Notes: generated by a model from the sequence alone, not told the origin. DNA of 64,000 bases from Cyanidium caldarium (GCA_026184775.1 JANCYW010000010.1:124001-188000); one strand, 5' to 3'. Positions 44,631-55,100 are shown, counted from the first letter of the stretch. Numbers and translations are program-made.

Positions 44631-45626
44631 ATGAGTGTGGACGGGCTGGCGTGCAGTTTCGTTTGCGGCGTCGCGGGCTTAGGCAAATCTTCGCAGCGGG
44701 CAGGCCGGAGGTGCCAAACAGCAGCCGCGGTCGACGCGCGAGGACGGTGGGCGCGGTGGCCGCCACGTCGCCGAGCGGGTCCGGCAGCGGCGGGAGCGGC
44801 ACATCGTCTGGGGGGCGCGCGATTCATGTTCAGTGCGTTGGCCACTTTGGAACTTGATCAACTGCGCAGCAAGTTGATTCGGCAGGAGGAGACGATCATA
44901 TTCGCGCTGATCGAGCGCGCGCAATTCAAGACCAACCGCATCATCTACCGCAGAGACGAGCACTTTTTCCGCATACCCAACTTTGAGGGCTCGTTCTTAG
45001 AATATCTGCTGTCGGAGACGGAAAAGCTGCATGCGCGGGTGCGACGGTACACCGCGCCGGACGAGTATGCCTTCTTCCCGGAGCAGCTGCCCGCTCCCAT
45101 CCTACCACCGCTACAAGAGGAGCGGGTGCTGCATCCCAACGACGTCAACGTGAATGCACGCATTCTGCGGCTGTATATTGATCACGTGGTGCCGCGGGTG
45201 ACCGAGGCCGGCGACGACAAGAACTACGGCTCGTCGGCGGTGAACGACGTCACCTGCCTGCAGGCCATCAGCAAGCGCATTCATTACGGCAAATTCGTGG
45301 CCGAGGCCAAATTCCGCGCCGATCCCGAGCTGTACACCAAACTGATCCGGCGGCAGGATCGGCAGGCGATCGAAGAGCAGCTGACCGATCGGGAGGTGGA
45401 GGCGCAGCTGCTGCGTCGCGTGGAGATCAAAGCGACCACCTACGGGCAAGAGGCTACCGCGCGCGGTTATGCCACGCTGGCGGCCTCGCCGAACCGGGAG
45501 GCCGACGGCGACACTGGAGACGAGTGTCGCCGCTTCGCCCGTCTGCTGGCGCAGATCTATGCCGACTGGATCATCCCGCTCACCAAAGAAGTGGAGGTGG
45601 CGTATCTGCTGCAACGAATGTCGTGA
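44631..45626 (+). CDS. chorismate mutase, eukaryotic AroQ type, plastid-targeted
   Basis: 331 residues. Converts chorismate to prephenate, the branch point to phenylalanine and tyrosine. The all-helical eukaryotic enzyme starts near residue 70: ELDQLRSKLIRQEETIIFAL, IERAQFKTNRIIY, FLEYLLSETEKLHARVRRY, PDEYAFFPEQLPAPILPPL, LPRV-like DHVVPRVTEAGDDKNYGSSA, DVTCLQAISKRIHYGKFVAE, AKFR and WIIPLTKEVEVAYLLQRM. The catalytic Arg and Lys are in RSKLIRQEE and KRIHYGKFVAEAKF. The N-terminal ~70 residues, with an early Phe (MSVDGLACSFVCG) and many Ala/Arg/Ser, look like a transit peptide. ATG 44610 is seven codons upstream. Shares the pathway with DAHP synthase at the left edge. Confidence 0.93.
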   Translation: MSVDGLACSFVCGVAGLGKSSQRAGRRCQTAAAVDARGRWARWPPRRRAGPAAAGAAHRLGGARFMFSALATLELDQLRSKLIRQEETIIFALIERAQFKTNRIIYRRDEHFFRIPNFEGSFLEYLLSETEKLHARVRRYTAPDEYAFFPEQLPAPILPPLQEERVLHPNDVNVNARILRLYIDHVVPRVTEAGDDKNYGSSAVNDVTCLQAISKRIHYGKFVAEAKFRADPELYTKLIRRQDRQAIEEQLTDREVEAQLLRRVEIKATTYGQEATARGYATLAASPNREADGDTGDECRRFARLLAQIYADWIIPLTKEVEVAYLLQRMS

Positions 45627-45826
45627 ATTGGTAGGAGGTGTATTAAGGGATTTGTCGATGTTGATGCGGTGAGGGCACTCGAACGCTCTATGGTGTCTCT
45701 CACCAGACGAGACATTTTCGACAGCCTGTCGGCGCCGATGCGACCAACACCCTCCAGCGCTCCGCCATACCTCCCGCAGCGACGCACACCTCTACTTCAC
45801 GCGTCACCGTTTTCATCCCGCATCCC

Positions 45827-47311
45827 TCACACGCGCAAGACGCCAGCCGCCGCGCCGCGCTCACACGCGTCTAACAGTTCCCGTCGAGACTCCAGCGCCG
45901 GCCACACGTGCTCTTTCAAAAAGTCGTCCACTTGTTCCGGCGCGCGGCCGATAAACAGCGCTCCGTCGCACAGCCCATCGAGGCTGTCGTGCACGGCGGC
46001 GAAGCGCGCATCGCTGCGCACGCGTTCCAGCAAGTCGTTTTCCAGGCCGTCCTGCTTGACCCGCCGGCCAGCGGCCACGCTGTGTTGCCGCAGCGCCTCG
46101 TGCAGCGTCTGCCGATCGCCACCAGCCTGTACCGCTCTCATCAATATGTGCTCGGTGGCCATAAACGGCAGCTCCTCGCGCAAGTGTTTGCGAATCACGT
46201 TGGGGTACACCACCAACCCGCGGCTCACGTTCAGCACTAGCTGCAGAATCGCATCGGTGGCCAGAAACGCCTCGCTGATGGCAAGCCGTCGGTTGGCCGA
46301 GTCATCCAACGTGCGCTCCAGCCACTGCGTGCTCGCGGTCTCGGCCGGGTTCAGCAGCAGCGTCTGCAGAAAGCGCGCCAAACTGTTGATGCGCTCCGAG
46401 CGCATCGGGTTGCGCTTGTATGCCATCGCCGAGCTGCCCACCTGCTCCACCTCAAACGGCTCCTCGACCTCCTTCAAGTGCTGCAGCAGCCGCACGTCGT
46501 GCGCAAACTTGGCGGCCGACTGACCCACTCCCGCCAGCGCCGCCAACACCACAAAGTCCTGCTTGCGCGGGTACGTCTGCCCGGTGACCGGGAACACCTG
46601 CGCAAAGCCCATCTTGCGGGTGACCACCTCGTCCAGCTGCTTCACCTTGTCGTGATCGCCGTGGAACAGCGCTAGGAACGATGCTTGCGTGCCGGTGGTG
46701 CCCTTGACGCCGCGAAACCGCAGCGACGCGGCCGCCGCCTCTAACTGCAGGGCGTCCATCATCAGGTCCTGAATCCACAGACAGGCACGCTTGCCGACGG
46801 TGGTCGGCTGTGCCGCCTGAAAATGGGTGTAGGCCAGCGTGGCCAAATCGCGATACCGTCCAGCGAACTCTGCCAGCGCCCGTATCGCCAACCATAACGT
46901 CGGCGACAGCAGCTCCAGCGCCCGCCGCTGCTGCACCAGCTCGGAGTTGTCGGTCACGAAGCACGAAGTGGCGCCCAAGTGGATGATAGGCCGCGCCACC
47001 GGCACCTGATCGCCCAGCGCGTGCACGTGCGCCATCACGTCGTGCCGCAACCGCTTTTCGTAGGCGGCCGCCTCGCGCAGCGGCAGCGGATAGTGCGGGT
47101 CGGCCGCCTCGCGCAGCGCTCGCACCTGCGCCTCAGTAATATCCAAACCGAGTTCGCGCTCTGATTCGGCCAGCACGTACCACAGTTGGCGCCAGGTGCG
47201 GAATCGCGCTTCGTCGGCAAAGTTGCTCCGCATCGCTGCCGAAGCGTACCGCGTCGATAGCGGCGAAACGTAGTTCGGCGCCGGCGGATCAGGCACGCCG
47301 TCCATCTGCAT
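45827..47311 (-). CDS. ADSL: adenylosuccinate lyase
   Basis: 494 residues, close to the animal-type enzyme. It acts twice in purine synthesis: on SAICAR and on adenylosuccinate. Visible hallmarks are PIIHLGATSCFVTDNSEL, LATLAYTHFQAAQPTTVGKR, RGVKGTTGTQASFLALF, the superfamily signature VGSSAMAYKRNPMRSERINS (mobile catalytic loop) and SQWLERTLDDSANRR-like TQWLERTLDDSANRRLAISE. The frame runs upstream to 47548, but the enzyme begins at MQMDGVPDPPAPNYVSPLST, RYAS, so ATG 47311 is preferred. No operon-like neighbour; its promoter faces the tRNA-Asn gene. Confidence 0.95.
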   Translation of the reverse strand: MQMDGVPDPPAPNYVSPLSTRYASAAMRSNFADEARFRTWRQLWYVLAESERELGLDITEAQVRALREAADPHYPLPLREAAAYEKRLRHDVMAHVHALGDQVPVARPIIHLGATSCFVTDNSELVQQRRALELLSPTLWLAIRALAEFAGRYRDLATLAYTHFQAAQPTTVGKRACLWIQDLMMDALQLEAAAASLRFRGVKGTTGTQASFLALFHGDHDKVKQLDEVVTRKMGFAQVFPVTGQTYPRKQDFVVLAALAGVGQSAAKFAHDVRLLQHLKEVEEPFEVEQVGSSAMAYKRNPMRSERINSLARFLQTLLLNPAETASTQWLERTLDDSANRRLAISEAFLATDAILQLVLNVSRGLVVYPNVIRKHLREELPFMATEHILMRAVQAGGDRQTLHEALRQHSVAAGRRVKQDGLENDLLERVRSDARFAAVHDSLDGLCDGALFIGRAPEQVDDFLKEHVWPALESRRELLDACERGAAAGVLRV

Positions 47312-47662
47312 GAGGAATGAAGCGAATGGAAAGTGCGGGCGGTAGAACGGCTGCTGCGGGCGACGAGCGCAACGCGGATCAATGGCCTGAAAGGGCAGCC
47401 ACAGCTGGCGCGGTCGACCGATCGAGCGGTTGGTAGGGGCGATCGCGAACGCCGGTCGCTCCGAAAGCATACTCCGCTGCCCGCGCCCAGCCACGTGCCA
47501 CAGCTGGCAAGTGTCGTATTGTATCCAGCGCTTGCGCTTCCCGGGCACAAGGTCGTGCCTCCAGGCACTCGCTGCCGTCGAACGTTTTCACAGCAGAACC
47601 CCCACTCGCACGATCGCTTTAAGGAATGTTTCGAGTGACGGGAGACTGCTGTCGGGCGCCGA
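47312..47662. other. divergent region between ADSL and tRNA-Asn
   Basis: 350 bases. Holds the ADSL promoter and the tRNA 5' flank. A frame continuous with ADSL covers part of it but adds no conserved sequence. Confidence 0.4.
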
Positions 47663-47758
47663 GGTGGTATAGCTCAGTTGGTTTAGAGCGTGCGGCTGTT
47701 ACGCGCGTGAGCGCATACGGACACCGCAAGGTCGAGAGTTCAAGCCTCTCTACCACCG
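47663..47758 (+). tRNA. tRNA-Asn (GUU) with a 21-base intron
   Basis: All arms pair: acceptor GGTGGTA (47663-47669) with TACCACC (47751-47757), D stem GCTC/GAGC, anticodon stem TGCGG (47691-47695) with CCGCA (47724-47728), and T stem GAGAG/CTCTC around TTCAAGC. Removing 47702-47722 gives the loop CTGTTAA with anticodon GTT. The intron therefore sits at the canonical 37/38 position. The discriminator base is G, as for tRNA-Asn. A T5 run at 47767-47771 shortly downstream should terminate Pol III. Confidence 0.95.
47702..47722 (+). other. tRNA-Asn intron (position 37/38)
   Basis: 21 bases, starting CGCGCGTGAGCGC, just after A37. It can fold back on itself (GCGCG with CGC-rich part) next to the anticodon stem, as expected for a bulge-helix-bulge or endonuclease-cut intron. 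Confidence 0.85.
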
Positions 47759-47838
47759 CACCGGGCTTTTTGCCCCAGGATGCGACGGGAGGGTCGCCAG
47801 CGCAAGCCTCTCTGCCACCGCACCGGACTTTTTACCCA
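47741..47838 (+). repeat. tandem copy of the tRNA-Asn 3' end plus terminator
   Basis: The segment 47741-47776 (from the T loop through acceptor strand, CCA-like tail and T run) recurs with three base differences at 47803-47838, offset 62 bases. The second copy lacks the 5' half of the tRNA, so it cannot be a functional tRNA. It is a duplicated 3' tail with its own T5 run. Confidence 0.85.
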
Positions 47839-47979
47839 GAGTTACAATCGATGGGCAGGGAATTCCATTCTCGTCACGAACGCGCTGATCTTATCGCCTC
47901 GACTTGGGGATATCAGGAAATGGCACGGGCATCTTCCCGTGCCTCCTACAAAAATGCCCAAACATTATTACGGTTAGGC

Positions 47980-49404
47980 TCAGGGGGCATAGTCGCGTAG
48001 CACGCTGGCCAGGCTTGGGTGGCGCAGCTTGCGCAGAGCGCGCGCCTCGATCAGTCGCACGGTACGCACCGAGACCGCAAAACGCCTCCCGATCTCCTCC
48101 ATGCTGAGCGGACGACCGTCCACAGTGATACCATAACGCAGGCGCAGCACCTCGCGCTCACGATACGGCAACGTTTGCAGCGCGCACTCGATGTCCTCGC
48201 GCATGCAGGCGCGCTCCAGCGCCGACTCTGGGTTCTCCGTCGGCGACTCCACCATGTGCGCCAGGGTGAGCGGCTTTTTGGGATCGCGCGAGAAAGTGTG
48301 CAGCCGCGTACCCAGAGGCGTGTCGCTCTCCAGGCTGACCGTCTCCGTCTCGCGCACTTGTTGTTGCACTTTCTGGATCCGCTTCAGGGGAATGTTAGCG
48401 GCGGCGGCGATATCCGCATCGGTCGGCATGCGGTTGCTGCGCTCGATGAGCTTCTGACGCGTGCGACAGATAATGCGCAGCGTCTCGTTGATATGGTTGG
48501 GCAGGCGGATCGGGCGGGAGCTCTCCAAAATGCAGCGTTGAATGGCTTGCCGAATCCACCACGTGGCATAGGTGGAGAACTTGAAGCCTCTGCTGGCATC
48601 GAACTTTTCCGCCGCGCGAATCAGGCCCAGCGCGCCCTCTTGAACCAGATCATTAAACGATACGCCGTGCGTCGGCTGGATGCGCAGCTTCCAAGCGCCC
48701 ACGTTGGATGTCTCGTCTTTGGCCTCTTCACGAAACTTCCAACGCGTGCGCATCACCGCGTTCGATTTGTACCGCGAGGCGATCGCCACCACCAGACGCA
48801 AGTTGGCCGACACCAACCGCTCGCGCGCGGCACGGCCACTGTTCAGTCGCTCTTGCAGCTGCTCGAGCGTCAGGCTGGCCGCATCAGCCCATTCTTGTTG
48901 GGTCGGCTCGTGGCCAAGCTCGGCGGATAGCTTCAGCCGCATGTCCTCCAAGGTCACAAACGCGCGCACCGCTCGCGAAAGCTCGATCACCTGCTCGTCG
49001 CTCAGGCGTGTCACTCGCCGGATATCTCGCAAGTACGCGTTGACACATGCGTTACGTGTCGACGGTGTACCTGGCGATCTGGCACTGTAGTGGCGCACGT
49101 GCACCTTGCCGCCTGCGTCCTCTTCGATGCCCGCGTCCACGGGCAGCACCTGGGTCGGCAATGTGGCTAACGTGGTGCCGTCCACACCATACCCAAAGTT
49201 GAACCGCGCCAAATGACCGGCCGCCACAGCCATGAGTAACGACGATGCGCGCCTGCCACCGAAAGCAGCTGCTGACGGCCGCGTGCCGCACGCTTGTCCC
49301 AACCACTTGCACTGACGAGCGGTGCCCGCCATCTGCTCGGCACCTCTCCGCCCAACCACGCCCCGGCGCGACCAGTTGGCAACAAACATGTCGCCCAGCG
49401 TCAC
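47980..49404 (-). CDS. SIG: nuclear-encoded plastid RNA polymerase sigma-70 factor
   Basis: 474 residues. Directs the bacterial-type plastid RNA polymerase to promoters. Sigma regions are clear: 1.2 (YLRDIRRVTRLSDEQVIELS), 2.1 (VSANLRLVVAIASRYKS), 2.2-2.4 (DLVQEGALGLIRAAEKFDAS, RGFKFSTYATWWIRQAIQR), 3 (RPIRLPNHINETLR) and 4.2 (LPYREREVLRLRYGITVDGR, SMEEIGRRFAVSVRTVRLIE). Between 2.1 and 2.2 (about residues 207-238) there is an extra basic stretch of about 30 residues that replaces the usual few-residue turn before GVSFNDL. The first ~100 residues are a transit-peptide-like leader plus linker. The start is uncertain; later Mets exist. Confidence 0.93.
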   Translation of the reverse strand: MTLGDMFVANWSRRGVVGRRGAEQMAGTARQCKWLGQACGTRPSAAAFGGRRASSLLMAVAAGHLARFNFGYGVDGTTLATLPTQVLPVDAGIEEDAGGKVHVRHYSARSPGTPSTRNACVNAYLRDIRRVTRLSDEQVIELSRAVRAFVTLEDMRLKLSAELGHEPTQQEWADAASLTLEQLQERLNSGRAARERLVSANLRLVVAIASRYKSNAVMRTRWKFREEAKDETSNVGAWKLRIQPTHGVSFNDLVQEGALGLIRAAEKFDASRGFKFSTYATWWIRQAIQRCILESSRPIRLPNHINETLRIICRTRQKLIERSNRMPTDADIAAAANIPLKRIQKVQQQVRETETVSLESDTPLGTRLHTFSRDPKKPLTLAHMVESPTENPESALERACMREDIECALQTLPYREREVLRLRYGITVDGRPLSMEEIGRRFAVSVRTVRLIEARALRKLRHPSLASVLRDYAP

Positions 49405-50052
49405 AGGCCGTTGTCGCGCTTTTCACGCACCGCGGTACGCCGCTCAGCCGTCCAGGCGTTCACCACCGCTCGGGTGCACCTGCCAGTCACCTGGGGTGCC
49501 TCGCGAACCTGCGCCACTTGTCGCTCTCCGCGCAGCTTCCGTGCCGCGCCTCGTGCTGCAGCAATCAAGACGCTCCTTAAAACTGCGCTGCGGTCACCAG
49601 TAACCACGTCGCCTGCGGAATGGGGAGTGCTCCACGGCTTGCGCTGCCCTCCCGGGGAGCAGCAGAACGCATCTCCAGCGGCCGGTCGCTGCTGCCGTCC
49701 GCGGGTTCGAGCTCCCGGAGCGCCTGAGAATCTAGGACAATTGCGGACAGAAGAAAGGGGAAACGTGAGGGTGTCGCCGTACGACGGGTGCCGAAATCCC
49801 GAGGAAATGGGGCGGAGATTCCAAGGGTGCCCTCACGTTCTTGCGCAGGCTCTCGTGGGACTCCGGGCGTTCCGCAAAGCACCATTTGTGGCGCTCATCA
49901 TCCACCAGAACAGCAGACTACCGTCCAGCGCGATGCATGGGACGAAGTTTCCGAGCCAGGCACGGCATCCTGGCGCGTGCTCCTCGGCTGTCTCGAGCTT
50001 ACATCTCCCTCAGCGTTGGCGGCCGCATATTCACCGCCAAACGTTGATCATT
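49405..50052. other. intergenic region
   Basis: About 650 bases between the sigma factor start and the alpha-actinin-like stop, both minus strand. Overlapping frames on both strands have no domain. A T-arm-like string near 49701-49717 does not pair as a tRNA. Nothing is supported. Confidence 0.4.
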
Positions 50053-51624
50053 TTACACATCCGACGATTTCATAGTCTCCCCGCCCTGCACGCGTCGCAG
50101 AAACTCCGCCAAATCCACCGCCTGCACGGGCCGCGATGGCGGCCGCCCCTCTGTCGGCACCGGCGCCGCATCCACATCGATGCCCAGAGCGGCAGCGGCG
50201 CCACGGAATTCGTGGTTCGACAAGAGTCCGTCGTGGTCGCGGTCGAATTTGCGAAACACTTTGCGCGCCTCGCGCAGCGCTGTCACATCCTCCAAAAAAC
50301 GTTGCCACGCATCGCCCAGGCGCGCTTGCACTGCGACGGACGGCGCGACTTCGTGCTCATCGACATCGCGGCCCTGCTGAGCGCTCTCTAACACTTGGCG
50401 CATCCACGCCCACACGCTCTCATACTCGTCTTGCTGTTGCAGCAGTTGTCGGCGTTCCGATAACAGCTGTGTCACCGCCTCGTGTTGCTCGCGCAGACAG
50501 GCGCCGATGCTGTCAACGCAGGCCACCAGTTGGCGCGCAGCCCGTTCGAGCTCGTCGTGAGTGGTGGCAGTGCGCACCTCGTCCTCCAGGCGATCCAGCA
50601 GGCACCGCTGTTCATCAAGGCGTTGTTGCTGCTCGAGCTGGTTCCGCAACGTCGTCGCCTGCTCGTCATCATCGAGTTCGGCTAGCAGCGCCGTGATAGT
50701 CTCTGGTGGGCGCCGCTGTTCGATCCAATGGCGCGCCCGGGCAGCTTGCACGCGCCGCCTCTCGCGCACGCTCTGTTGTCGCAACACTTGCGGCAACTCC
50801 TTGCCCTCCGGTGGGATGTACGCCGGCATCCGATGCTGCCACAATACGCTCTGCAGTTCATAGTAGGCGGCGACGTCACCCTCCTCCTCATAACGCTGCG
50901 CCAGCAGTTGAATGTGCTCTTGCAGTGCCGCGGCGCTGCGCTGTTTGGCGGACTGGCCCTCACGCGCCGCCACCCGAAAGAATTGAGAGACGTAGGTCAT
51001 GATGGCGCGCTCGTCGGGCATGTCCTCGCCCACCACATCGCTCACGTCGATCAGTGGCGGAATGCCGAGCTCGTCGTGAGCTGCCTCGATGACCCGATGC
51101 CAACGCTCCGCCGGCTGGCGCCAGCTCTCGTACTCGCGCAGCGCCTCCAGTCCCGGGCGCAACGACAGCACGATCTGACACAGCGCACGGCCATCTTGGA
51201 AACTCTTGCGAAAGTTGAGCACCGGCGGCGTGGTGCGCTGTTGGCACCACAATAGCAAACCCTCCTTGGCACTCCAATCGGACTCGTTGCCGATCTCGCT
51301 GCAGATCAGCGCCCACAAAAGCGCCAGCAACAGCTTTTCGTTGCCGTCCACAATATCTTCAGCGCTGATGTTCACCAACTTGACGTTGGGCAGCCGCTCG
51401 TGAATGTACTGCAGCGCCGTGGCCACCTGCTGCAGCGCCCGTATCCGGTTGGGCACGCGCTGCGGCGAGTGCGGCACCGGTCCGCCGCAAAGGATCTCCA
51501 GCAGCTCACAGAGGAAAAATCCGTCCTGGAACTCGCGCACCAACTCGCCTTCGGATGGGATGGAGAGTTCGCGCTCGGCGAGGCGCAGATTCACCCAGCG
51601 ATAGAAGGTTTTGGTGCTGCTCAT
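50053..51624 (-). CDS. alpha-actinin-like protein (two CH domains, coiled coil, EF-hand)
   Basis: 523 residues. Two calponin-homology domains occupy the first ~235 residues: TFYRWVNLRLAERELSIPSE, FQDGFFLCELLEILCGG, VKLVNISAEDIVDGNEKLLL then the second, EGLLLWCQQRTTPPVLNFRK, SFQDGRALCQIVLSLRPG. This tandem is the actin-binding module of alpha-actinin and fimbrin-type proteins. A Gln/Arg/Glu-rich coil (about 235-440) replaces most of the usual spectrin repeats. Near the C-terminus one EF-hand loop, DRDHDGLLSNHEF, has all Ca2+ ligands. Shorter than classical alpha-actinin (~890) and close to the single-repeat protozoan type. It suggests Ca2+-regulated actin bundling. Confidence 0.88.
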   Translation of the reverse strand: MSSTKTFYRWVNLRLAERELSIPSEGELVREFQDGFFLCELLEILCGGPVPHSPQRVPNRIRALQQVATALQYIHERLPNVKLVNISAEDIVDGNEKLLLALLWALICSEIGNESDWSAKEGLLLWCQQRTTPPVLNFRKSFQDGRALCQIVLSLRPGLEALREYESWRQPAERWHRVIEAAHDELGIPPLIDVSDVVGEDMPDERAIMTYVSQFFRVAAREGQSAKQRSAAALQEHIQLLAQRYEEEGDVAAYYELQSVLWQHRMPAYIPPEGKELPQVLRQQSVRERRRVQAARARHWIEQRRPPETITALLAELDDDEQATTLRNQLEQQQRLDEQRCLLDRLEDEVRTATTHDELERAARQLVACVDSIGACLREQHEAVTQLLSERRQLLQQQDEYESVWAWMRQVLESAQQGRDVDEHEVAPSVAVQARLGDAWQRFLEDVTALREARKVFRKFDRDHDGLLSNHEFRGAAAALGIDVDAAPVPTEGRPPSRPVQAVDLAEFLRRVQGGETMKSSDV

Positions 51625-52175
51625 CAGGGGAATTAGGAGAGAAAACGGGGAGACGAGGAGGGTCGCTCAGCCGACGAGCTTGCGCTCAATCCGCAAGACG
51701 CTGCAGATACCAAAGGCCTCACAGAGCGCCCAACAAGATGACGATACTATGGTGACGATCGTGTCGGTCGAATGACCCTGAGAACGGCGTGTTCCTGACA
51801 CTCTCGCACGGGACGAACGGCGAACGCGCTCGGCGTTGCCGGTTGTGGTTCGCGCGCGATGGAGCGCAAGACGTCTTTCGTCGGATCATCCAGCCATCTC
51901 CTCCGCACCGACCCAGACGCTCGGCACGTTCGGCGGCATATACCAGGGCCGAGGCAACGTGGACGGAACCTGTCGACCCGCTTCGACGGTGTGTTCTCCT
52001 TCTTCCACCGCCTGCGGCGTTCACGCATTTCGGGTTCTACTGGTCCGCCGAGGCACCCTCGAGTCACTGACAAACTCTCCCGTCATCATCTTGAAGCACC
52101 CTAGCGGACACCCGCGTGTACACCCTCTGAACACGCCCGTTATCGCCAGAGACTGTGCTGCACCCACCTCCCCCC
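51625..52175. other. divergent intergenic region
   Basis: 550 bases between the alpha-actinin-like start and the CHD gene start. It holds both promoters. Box C/D-like strings near 51735-51799 and a perfect minus-strand ATGATGA near 52085 lack proper partner boxes. Confidence 0.4.
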
Positions 52176-55100
52176 ATGGCACGTAGCGGCCGACTGCGCC
52201 GGGCGCGGGAGGGCGACGACGACAGCGACAGCGCCGATGCGAGTGGGGACGCAACCGGGCCGGTGACGCTGCGGGTGGTGGGGTCGGCCACGGACGGCAC
52301 GGAGGGTATGAACGCGTCGTCGCGGCAGCTGCGGTCGCGACGGGAGCGCAGGGCGCGCGCGCCGTGGTTGGAGTCGGAGGGATCGGGCGCGGACGAGTCG
52401 GCGACGACCGATCGGCAGCGGGGGCGCGCGTCCACCGGCAACAGCACCTCGAGCGTGGACGACTGGGGTAGCGACGACGGCGGCAGTAGCAACGTGAGCC
52501 GGTTGGCAGCGGTCCCTTTCACGCCTGGCGAAAGCATGAGTATGGAGCGCATTTTGGCGCGCCGGGTGCGCCGCCTCACGCCCAAGGAGGTCGGACTGAC
52601 AGACGGCGGAGACGGTGGCAGCAATGACGGTGTCGCGGGACCCGGTGTGCTGGAGCGTCACGCCGACGCCTCGCGCGAGTCGCACTTGTCGGCCGACCGC
52701 CACCACCTGCCCACCGTGGAGGAGTTTCTGATCAAATACAAGGGCCTCTCGTACATCCATTGCGAGTGGGTGCGCGAGGAGTTCATCCTGCGGCAGCCCA
52801 ACGGCAAGCAGCGCCTGCAGCGGTTCCTGCTCAAAGAGCAGCAGGAGGTGTCGCGTCGCGGTCTGGCCACCGCGGGCGCCGCCGACGAGGACCACGACGA
52901 GGAGGACGAGGCCATCGCCGAGGACTGGGTCACGGTGGACCGCATTCTGGCGGAGCACCGGGGCCCCGACGGCGCTGTGCAGTATCTGGTCAAGTGGTGC
53001 TCGCTGGGTTACGACGAATGCACTTGGGAGCACGATTTCGATGTGCAGGACGATCTGAAAGTGCAGGAGTTTCGCGAGCGCAACCGCAAGCCGCCGGATG
53101 TGGCGTTTCGGCGCCCGCCGCGCCCGCCGCCCTCGGCGTACCAGCAGCTGCCGAACCCGGACTTTAAGAACGACGGCGAGCTGCGTGACTACCAGCTCGA
53201 GGGCTTCAACTGGTTGGTGCACTGCTGGTACAAGCGCCAGAGCTCCATCCTGGCCGACGAGATGGGGCTCGGCAAGACCATTCAGACGGTGTCACTGCTG
53301 TATCACCTGTGGCGGAACGAGGGCGTGCGCGGGCCGTTCCTGGTCGTGGCACCGCTGTCCACACTGGGCCATTGGAAGCGCGAGTTCGAGACCTGGACCG
53401 ACATGAACGTGATCGTATTTCATGGCAACGCGCAGGCGCGCGAGGTGATCCTGCAGTACGAGTGGACGTATCCGGGCTGCTCGCGCAAGTCGCCTTTCTA
53501 CAAGTGGCAGACGCTGATCACCACCTACGAGACGGTGCTACAAGAGGGCAACCGCTTGCGCAGCATCGACTGGGCAGCGGTAGTGGTCGACGAGGCGCAC
53601 CGCCTCAAGAACCGGCAGTCGAAACTGGCGGACGAGCTGTCCAGCCTGCGGTCGGATCACCGGCTGCTGCTGACTGGCACGCCGCTGCAAAACAACGCGC
53701 TGGAGCTGTTCGCGCTGCTACATTTTCTGGAGCCCGAGCGCTTCTCCAACGAGCGCCTCTTTCAGGAGTCATTCGGCGACATCCGCGACGCCGAGTCGGT
53801 GGAGCGCCTCAAAGCCACGCTGCGGCCGTTTCTGTTGCGCCGCCTGAAAGAGGACGTGGAGCGCGGCATCCCGCCCAAAGAGGAGACCATCATCAGCGTG
53901 GAGCTGACGCGCACCCAGAAGAAGTGGTATCGGGCGATGTACGAGCAGAACTTTGCGTTTCTGGAGCACAGCACCCGGCGCAACAACGTGGGCAACCTGC
54001 GCAATATCGTGATGGAGTTGCGCAAGTGCTGCAATCATCCGTACCTCATACGTGGCGTGGAAGAGATCGAGACGCAGAACGTGGCCGCGCAGGGCGAGGA
54101 GTCGCTGATGCATCACCTGATTCAGGCGTCGGGCAAGTTGGTGCTGGTGGACAAGCTGTTACCGATGCTGAAGGACAAGGGCCACCGCGTGCTGATCTTT
54201 TCGCAGATGATCCGGGTGTTGGACTTTCTGGAGGATTATCTGCAGTATCGCCGGTATCAGTACGAGCGCATCGATGGGCGGGTGCGTGGCAACGAGCGCC
54301 AACAGTCCATCGACCGGTTCCAGCGCGACTCGGACAAGTTTGTGTTTCTGCTGTGCACGCGCGCCGGCGGCCAAGGCATCAACCTCACCGTGGCGGACAC
54401 GGTGATCATTTTCGACAGCGACTGGAACCCGCAGAACGATGTGCAGGCGCAGGCGCGCTGTCATCGCATCGGCCAGGAGAAGGATGTCAACGTGTATCGG
54501 TTGATCACCCGTGGCACGTACGAGGAGGAGATGTTCGACCGCGCCAGCAAGAAACTCGGGCTGGATCAGGCGGTGCTGCAGAACATGGGCATCGGCGACC
54601 GTGACAACGTCTTCTCGGCGATGGGGCGCGACGACATCAACCGGCTGCTGCGACGCGGCGCGTACGACGTTTTCAACGAGGACGACTCGGCGGCCGACGC
54701 TTTCACCACCGACAACATCGAGAACATCATGGCGCGGCGCACCAAGACGGTGAAGACCGGCGCAGCCGAGGCGGGTCCGTCGGCGTTCTCCAAGGCCACG
54801 TTTGCGGCCGAGGCGGATGTAGACAGGAGTTGGCTGAACGACAAGAACTTTTGGGCCAATCTGATGCCCCAAGCGGCCGCCGCCCCCGACCCCAACATCG
54901 TTCAGGAGCCGCGCCGCCGCCGCCAAGTGCAGCGCTTCCAGCCGGGCGATTCATCCGAGGACGACAGCGACGACGGCGAGTCGGGCGGCGACGATACCGA
55001 GACCGCCGAGGACAATGTCGGCCCGGATGGCCGGCGCCTCTGGAACAAGTCGGAGCGCCACCGGCTGCAGCGCGCCCTGCTCATGTGTGGCTACGGCGAT

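Noticed and set aside
48690-48790. Possible unspliced intron in the sigma factor gene
   Set aside because: The extra segment is in frame without stops, and I see no GTAAGT-type donor or CTAAC branch site like that of the eIF1A intron; kept as a protein insertion.
49695-49725. T-arm-like GGGTTCGAGCTCC suggesting a tRNA
   Set aside because: The flanking bases do not form a five-pair T stem, and no acceptor, D or anticodon arm can be built on either strand.
51735-51799. Box C/D-like strings (ATGACGA, GTGACGA, two CTGA)
   Set aside because: Both C-like boxes have the same disallowed C in the kink-turn position, and no guide match to rRNA was recognised.
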